Origin: CAZTDU01 sp050248795
GTDB lineage: Bacteria; Pseudomonadota; Gammaproteobacteria; Burkholderiales; SG8-39
DNA: 64,000 nucleotides
Reading direction: 5' to 3'
Assembly (NCBI GenBank): GCA_050248795.1
Contig: JBFWRS010000003.1
Coordinates: 1-64,000, forward strand
This document shows, piece by piece, positions 60,099-64,000 of this stretch (position 1 is its first letter; every line of letters starts with the position of its first letter). Under the pieces are notes generated by a model, which was not told where the DNA came from, searched no databases, and saw nothing but the letters and a program-made list of their open reading frames with translations. A program made the position numbers and the translations under genes.

Positions 60099-61640
60099 GT
60101 GGAACCGCTCGTTGCCGCATTGCAGGACCCGGCCTGCTACCCCCATCCGGTCGCCGGCGTGCAGCTCATCGAGACGCACATCTCCTGGGTGCTGCTGGCG
60201 GGCGACTACGCCTACAAGATCAAGAAGCCGGTGCGATTCGCCTTCCTCGATTTCTCGACGCTCGAGGCGCGCAGGCGCTACTGCGAGGAGGAACTGCGCC
60301 TGAACCGCCGCACCGCAGCCAGCTACTACCTCGACGTGGTGGGCATCACGCAGGGTGACGCCGGCGTTCGGATTGCTGCCGCGGGCCAGCCGGTGGAGTA
60401 CGCGGTACGCATGCGCAGGTTCCCGCCAGGCGCGCTGGCCGAGGACGCGGCCAGGCGCGGTGCGCTAGACGCCGCCGGCATCGACGCGATCGCGGCGGCG
60501 GTGGCGGCGTTCCATGCCGAGACGCCGCGCGCCGGGTCGGGCGATGCCTGGGGCGAGCCGCGGGACATCGCCGCGCAGGCGCTCGCCAACTTCGACGACA
60601 TCGCCGCGCTCGCGCCGTCGCCGGGCGGCGCAGATGCCGCGCGGCTGGCGTTCCTGCGCGACTGGACGCGGCGCGCGTGCGCCGAGCTGGCGCCAGCGTT
60701 CGATGCGCGGCGCGCCGGCGGCTTCGTGCGCGAATGCCACGGCGACCTGCACCTTGGCAACATCGCCTTCGTCGACGGCGGCGCGATGCCCTTCGACTGC
60801 ATCGAGTTCGACCCGGGCTTGCGCTGGATCGACGTCGTCAGCGAGATCGCGTTCCTCTTCATGGACCTGCTCGCGCACCGGCTGCACGCGCTGGCATGGC
60901 GCCTGCTGAACGCCTGGCTGCAGGAAAGCGGCGACTACGCGGGCGTCCGGCTGCTGCGCTTTTACGCCGTGTACCGCGCCATGGTGCGCGCCAAGGTGGC
61001 GCGGCTGTCGGGCGCGCTCGACGCGGCCTCCGGCTATATCGCGCTGGCCGACGCGCTCGCCCGCGTCGAGCCGCACGGCCTGGTGCTGATGCATGGCGTG
61101 TCGGGCGCTGGCAAGACGGTGGCGTCGCAGGCGCTGCTCGAGCACCTGGGTGCGGTGCGCCTGCGTTCGGACGTCGAGCGCAAACGCCTCGCGGGCCTGG
61201 CGGCGCAGGCGCGCGCGGCCGCGCCGCCGGGCGCGGGCATCTACGATGACCGTTCGACCGAGCGCACCTACGAGCGGCTGGCGGTGCTTGCCGCCGGGAT
61301 CCTCGAATCAGGCTGGCCGGCAGTGGTGGACGCGGCGTTCCTTCAGCGCGCGCAGCGAGACGCGCTGCGGGGCGTGGCGCAGCGGCTGCGCCTGCCCTGC
61401 GCGATCGCCGCGTGCGAGGCGCCGGAAGCGGATCTGCGCCGCCGCATCGCGGCGCGCGAAGCCGCGGCGCAGGATGCATCCGACGCCGGCATCGCGGTGC
61501 TGGAGCGCCAGCTCGCGGACCGCGAGCCGCTGGGGGAAGACGAGCAGCGCATGGCGGTGCGCATCGACACGCAGGACGGGAATGCGTTGCGCCAGGGCCT
61601 GGAAGAGATCGCGCTGCGGCTGGCGCAGCCGGGCGGCTGA
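60099..61640 (+). CDS. Aminoglycoside-phosphotransferase-like/AAA kinase fusion protein
   Basis: A 513-residue two-domain protein. The N-terminal APH-like kinase (about 1-320) has the catalytic motif CHGDLHLGNIAF and CIEFDPGLRWIDVVSE. The C-terminal P-loop kinase (about 330-510) has MHGVSGAGKTVASQALL and later SDVERKRLAG. Proteins of this family have no firm substrate. An ATG at 60036 is in frame, but it would place the FNR box inside the coding sequence. The GTG at 60099 gives the family N-terminus, has GGAG 9 nt upstream, and coincides with the predicted transcript start of the box. Confidence 0.8.
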   Translation: MEPLVAALQDPACYPHPVAGVQLIETHISWVLLAGDYAYKIKKPVRFAFLDFSTLEARRRYCEEELRLNRRTAASYYLDVVGITQGDAGVRIAAAGQPVEYAVRMRRFPPGALAEDAARRGALDAAGIDAIAAAVAAFHAETPRAGSGDAWGEPRDIAAQALANFDDIAALAPSPGGADAARLAFLRDWTRRACAELAPAFDARRAGGFVRECHGDLHLGNIAFVDGGAMPFDCIEFDPGLRWIDVVSEIAFLFMDLLAHRLHALAWRLLNAWLQESGDYAGVRLLRFYAVYRAMVRAKVARLSGALDAASGYIALADALARVEPHGLVLMHGVSGAGKTVASQALLEHLGAVRLRSDVERKRLAGLAAQARAAAPPGAGIYDDRSTERTYERLAVLAAGILESGWPAVVDAAFLQRAQRDALRGVAQRLRLPCAIAACEAPEADLRRRIAAREAAAQDASDAGIAVLERQLADREPLGEDEQRMAVRIDTQDGNALRQGLEEIALRLAQPGG

Positions 61641-61656
61641 CGCGGGCGCGCCGGGC

Positions 61657-62634
61657 CTATCGATGCGCCATCACGCGCGCGATCATTTCGTCGAGGTCGG
61701 CGTGGTGGTTCAGCACCTGGTCTACCGCCTGCGAGATCGGCATGTCGACGCCGAGCTTGCGCGCGAGCGCGACGATGCCTTCGGCCGAGGCCGCGCCCTC
61801 GGTGACCACGGTGCGGCCGGCCAGTACCTCGGCGGCGGATTTACCCTCGCCGAGGGCGACCCCGAACGAGGTGTTGCGCGAATGCAGGCTGTTGGCGGTC
61901 AGCATCATGTCGCCGATGCCGGCGAGGCCGTCGAAAGTCTCGCGGCTCGCGCCTTTCGCCAGGCCGAGGCGCACCGCCTCGGTCAGTCCGAGCGTGATGA
62001 CGGTGGCACGCGCGTTCTCGCCCAGCTTCCTGCCGGCGGCGACGCCGCTGGCGATGGCGATGACGTTCTTCATCACGCCGCCGATCGCGGCGCCGATCAG
62101 GTCGTCGATCGGGTGCACGCAGAAATGCGGGTTGGCGATGGTGGTGGCGAGTGCCCGCGCCAGCGACAGGTCGGCCGCGGCCAGCGCGACACCGCAGGGC
62201 AGGTCCTCGGCCAGTTCGCGCGCGAAGGATGGCCCGGAGAGGATCGCGATGCGCGCCTGTGGCAGTGTTTCGGCCAGAACCTCGGGCATCAGCGCCAGCG
62301 TGCCGCGCTCGATGCCCTTGGAGCAGCTCACCACCGGCAAGCCGGGTTTCAGGTGCGGCCGCAGCGCGGTGGTGACCTCGCGCATGCGCTGTGCCGGCGG
62401 CGCGAGCACCAGCACTTCGGCGTGCGCGGTTGCCGCGGCGAGGTCGCCGGTGGCGACGATGCCTGGAACGAGCTGCGCGCCGGCGAGGAACTGCCTGTTA
62501 ACCCCCGCGCTGTTGATAGAGTCGACCACTTCCGGCTCGCGCGCCCACAGGAGGACGTCGTGTCCGGACCTGCGCACGACGCATGCCATGGCGGTGCCGA
62601 ACGCGCCACCGCCGATGATGCCGATGTTTGCCAT
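61657..62634 (-). CDS. gpsA: NAD(P)-dependent glycerol-3-phosphate dehydrogenase
   Basis: A 325-residue enzyme interconverting dihydroxyacetone phosphate and sn-glycerol 3-phosphate for phospholipid synthesis. The N-terminal nucleotide fold opens NIGIIGGGAFGTAMACVV; SCSKGIERGTLALMPE, SGPSFARELAE, the catalytic Lys in GGVMKNVIAIASG and DGLAGIGDMMLTANS are all present. The ATG lies 40.5 nt from an FNR-box centre with CATGAT in the -10 place and has no ribosome site, so low-oxygen leaderless expression is predicted. Reduction of DHAP would also remove NADH. Confidence 0.95.
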   Translation of the reverse strand: MANIGIIGGGAFGTAMACVVRRSGHDVLLWAREPEVVDSINSAGVNRQFLAGAQLVPGIVATGDLAAATAHAEVLVLAPPAQRMREVTTALRPHLKPGLPVVSCSKGIERGTLALMPEVLAETLPQARIAILSGPSFARELAEDLPCGVALAAADLSLARALATTIANPHFCVHPIDDLIGAAIGGVMKNVIAIASGVAAGRKLGENARATVITLGLTEAVRLGLAKGASRETFDGLAGIGDMMLTANSLHSRNTSFGVALGEGKSAAEVLAGRTVVTEGAASAEGIVALARKLGVDMPISQAVDQVLNHHADLDEMIARVMAHR

Positions 62635-62667
62635 GGTCAAATCATGCCTTGGAAGCCCGGCCTGCGC

Positions 62668-62681
62668 TTGACCGGGATCAA
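62668..62681. promoter_or_regulatory. FNR/ANR box of gpsA
   Basis: TTGAC-CGGG-ATCAA. The centre is 40.5 nt from the gpsA ATG, with CATGAT (62646-62641, minus) as -10. On the plus side the kinase ATG lies only 37.5 nt away with no -10, so gpsA is the likelier target. Confidence 0.85.
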
Positions 62682-62711
62682 ACCGGGCGGGTCGATGCGC
62701 GTGGGGACGAA

Positions 62712-64000
62712 ATGACGACGATGGCGGCGGATTCCGGGCGCCTGGTGCTGGCGATAGACCAGGGCACGCACGCGAGCAGGGCGCTGGTGCTGGATGCGCG
62801 CGGGCAGATCCTCGCCTCGGCGGAGCAGGGCATCGGCCTCGCCCGCCCCCAGGCCGACTGGGCGGAGCAGGATGCGGACGAGGTCGTCGCCTCGGTGTTC
62901 GCGGCGGTGGACGCGGCGACGCGCGCGCTCGGTGCACGCCGCGCGGACCTCGCCGCCGCCGGCCTGGCGTGCCAGCGCGCCAGCGCGGTGTGCTGGAACC
63001 GGCGCGACGGCACGCCGCTGTCGCCTATCTTCAGCTGGCAGGACCGTCGCGCGCACGCGTGGATAGACCAGCTCGCGCCGCATGGCGAGGACGTGCACCG
63101 GCGCACCGGCCTGTTCCTGTCGCCGCACTATGGCGCGTCGAAGCTGCGCTGGGCGCTGGACCACCTGCCCGCGGTGCGCGCGGCGCGGGACGCGGGGACG
63201 CTGGCGTGGGGGCCGATGGCGAGCTTCGTCGCCTTCCGCCTGCTGAAGGAGCGGCCGCTGTACGCGGATCCGCAGTGTGCGGCGCGCACGCAACTGTGGA
63301 ACGTGCACACGCGGGACTGGGATCCGGAGCTGCTGGCGCTGTTCGGCCTGCCGGGCGGATTCCTGCCGGCGAGCTTTCCCACCTGCGGCGCCTGGGGCAC
63401 GCTGCAGGCCGGCGGCGCGAGCGTGCCGCTGACCGCGGTGAACGGCGACCAGTCCGCGGCGATGTTCGCCTTCGGCTGGCCGGAAGGCGATTCGGCGTAC
63501 ATCAACATCGGCACCAGCGCGTTCGTGCAGCGCGCGCTGGAACGCTATCCGCAAGGCGTGACGCGCCAGCTCACCGGCATCATCCTGCAAGACGGCGACA
63601 CCATGCTGTACATGGTGGAGGGCAACGTCAACGGCGCCGGCACCGCACTGGAGTGGTTCGCCAACCAGTTCCCGGTCGAAGGCGACCTGGTGGCGCAACT
63701 GTCGCATTGGCTCGAGCGTCCGGCCGCTGGGGTGCCGCTGTTCCTGAACGGCATCGCCGGCCTCGGCGGTCCGTTCTGGCAGGCGGAGTTCGCCTCGCGC
63801 TTCGTCGATGATGGGGGCGAGAGTGAAACCTGGCAGAAGGCGGTGGCGCTGGTGGAGAGCATGGCGTTCCTGCTGCAGGCGAACATCGACTACATGGCCG
63901 GCCATGTGCCGGCGCCGCGGCGGATCCGCGTCAGCGGCGGACTGTCGCGCTTCGATGGACTGTGCGCGCGGCTCGCTTCCCTGAGCGGCCTGCCGGCGCA
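62712..64000 (+). CDS. Glycerol-kinase-like FGGY carbohydrate kinase, C-terminus cut off
   Basis: A partial gene running off the right edge; 429 residues visible. FGGY-family phosphate motif AIDQGTHASRALVLDARG, substrate region SWQDRRAHAW, and the ATP-domain parts VNGDQSAAMFAFGWPEGD and YINIGTSAFVQ match glycerol-kinase-like enzymes. The last visible stretch RIRVSGGLSRFDGL is the adenosine site. GGGGA precedes the ATG. Divergence from gpsA, a glycerol-3-phosphate enzyme, supports glycerol as substrate, though other FGGY sugars cannot be excluded. Confidence 0.82.
   Translation, partial: MTTMAADSGRLVLAIDQGTHASRALVLDARGQILASAEQGIGLARPQADWAEQDADEVVASVFAAVDAATRALGARRADLAAAGLACQRASAVCWNRRDGTPLSPIFSWQDRRAHAWIDQLAPHGEDVHRRTGLFLSPHYGASKLRWALDHLPAVRAARDAGTLAWGPMASFVAFRLLKERPLYADPQCAARTQLWNVHTRDWDPELLALFGLPGGFLPASFPTCGAWGTLQAGGASVPLTAVNGDQSAAMFAFGWPEGDSAYINIGTSAFVQRALERYPQGVTRQLTGIILQDGDTMLYMVEGNVNGAGTALEWFANQFPVEGDLVAQLSHWLERPAAGVPLFLNGIAGLGGPFWQAEFASRFVDDGGESETWQKAVALVESMAFLLQANIDYMAGHVPAPRRIRVSGGLSRFDGLCARLASLSGLPA

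Noticed and set aside
62668..62712. FNR box as the activator site of the glycerol-kinase-like gene
   Set aside because: The class II start would fall inside its coding sequence (about 62716) and no -10 is seen; the geometry fits gpsA instead.

Overview
The window is a GC-rich chromosomal segment of a betaproteobacterium. The evidence is the gene order hfq-hflX-hflK-hflC-DUF2065-hisZ-purA, tRNA-Leu-rnr-rlmB, rpsF-priB-rpsR-rplI-dnaB and alaC-hom-thrC, plus the presence of a cbb3 oxidase cluster. I cannot resolve the family or genus. Genes are packed tightly, often with 1-4 bp overlaps. No stretch above 300 bp lacks a gene. I saw no insertion sequence, prophage, integrase, CRISPR array, rRNA or plasmid gene.

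Layout. 1-6 kb: mixed catabolic and housekeeping genes (a partial 2-hydroxyacid dehydrogenase, a urea-carboxylase-associated protein, a GNAT, an acyl-CoA ligase, a CBS protein, a Tat-type amidohydrolase, a lipoprotein, aroC). 6-13 kb: the Hfq/HflX/HflKC block with hisZ and purA, then a thiol-dioxygenase-like cupin and a short pyroglutamyl-peptidase-like protein on the other strand. 13-19 kb: tRNA-Leu, RNase R, RlmB, the S6/PriB/S18/L9 operon and DnaB. 19-26 kb: an exported methyltransferase, PhoH, a peroxiredoxin, then the alanine/threonine amino-acid genes. 26-34 kb: a diguanylate cyclase, a phosphoesterase, a spermidine-synthase-like protein, a GlpC-like Fe-S protein and a PatZ-like acyl-CoA synthetase/acetyltransferase fusion.

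34-64 kb: a low-oxygen island. It holds a His-rich periplasmic protein, ccoI-ccoS, ccoNOQPGH, an FAD reductase with Cfa, a c-type cytochrome, a beta-CASP nuclease, a formate/nitrite channel and a DHH protein. After these come acetyl-CoA synthetase, a two-subunit E1 with E2 and an acyl carrier protein, a GNAT, a small unknown protein, a Lon-like protease, a Usp-like protein, a divergent GroEL paralogue, a phosphotransferase/kinase fusion, GpsA and a glycerol-kinase-like protein.

Seven FNR/ANR-type palindromes (TTGAY-N4-RTCAA, one with TTGAG) lie in promoters of this island, and I noticed none in the intergenic gaps of the first 34 kb. At five of the start codons they would serve (ccoI, the 105-residue unknown, groEL paralogue, phosphotransferase/kinase, gpsA), the box centre lies exactly 40.5 nt from the first base of the start codon. 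A class II FNR promoter is centred at -41.5, so these mRNAs are predicted to be leaderless. The other three targets (ccoN, the cytochrome, acs) have about 70 nt from box to start and have Shine-Dalgarno sequences. Together the island looks like a microaerobic/anaerobic programme: high-affinity respiration, acetyl-CoA generation, protein quality control and glycerol-phosphate redox balancing.
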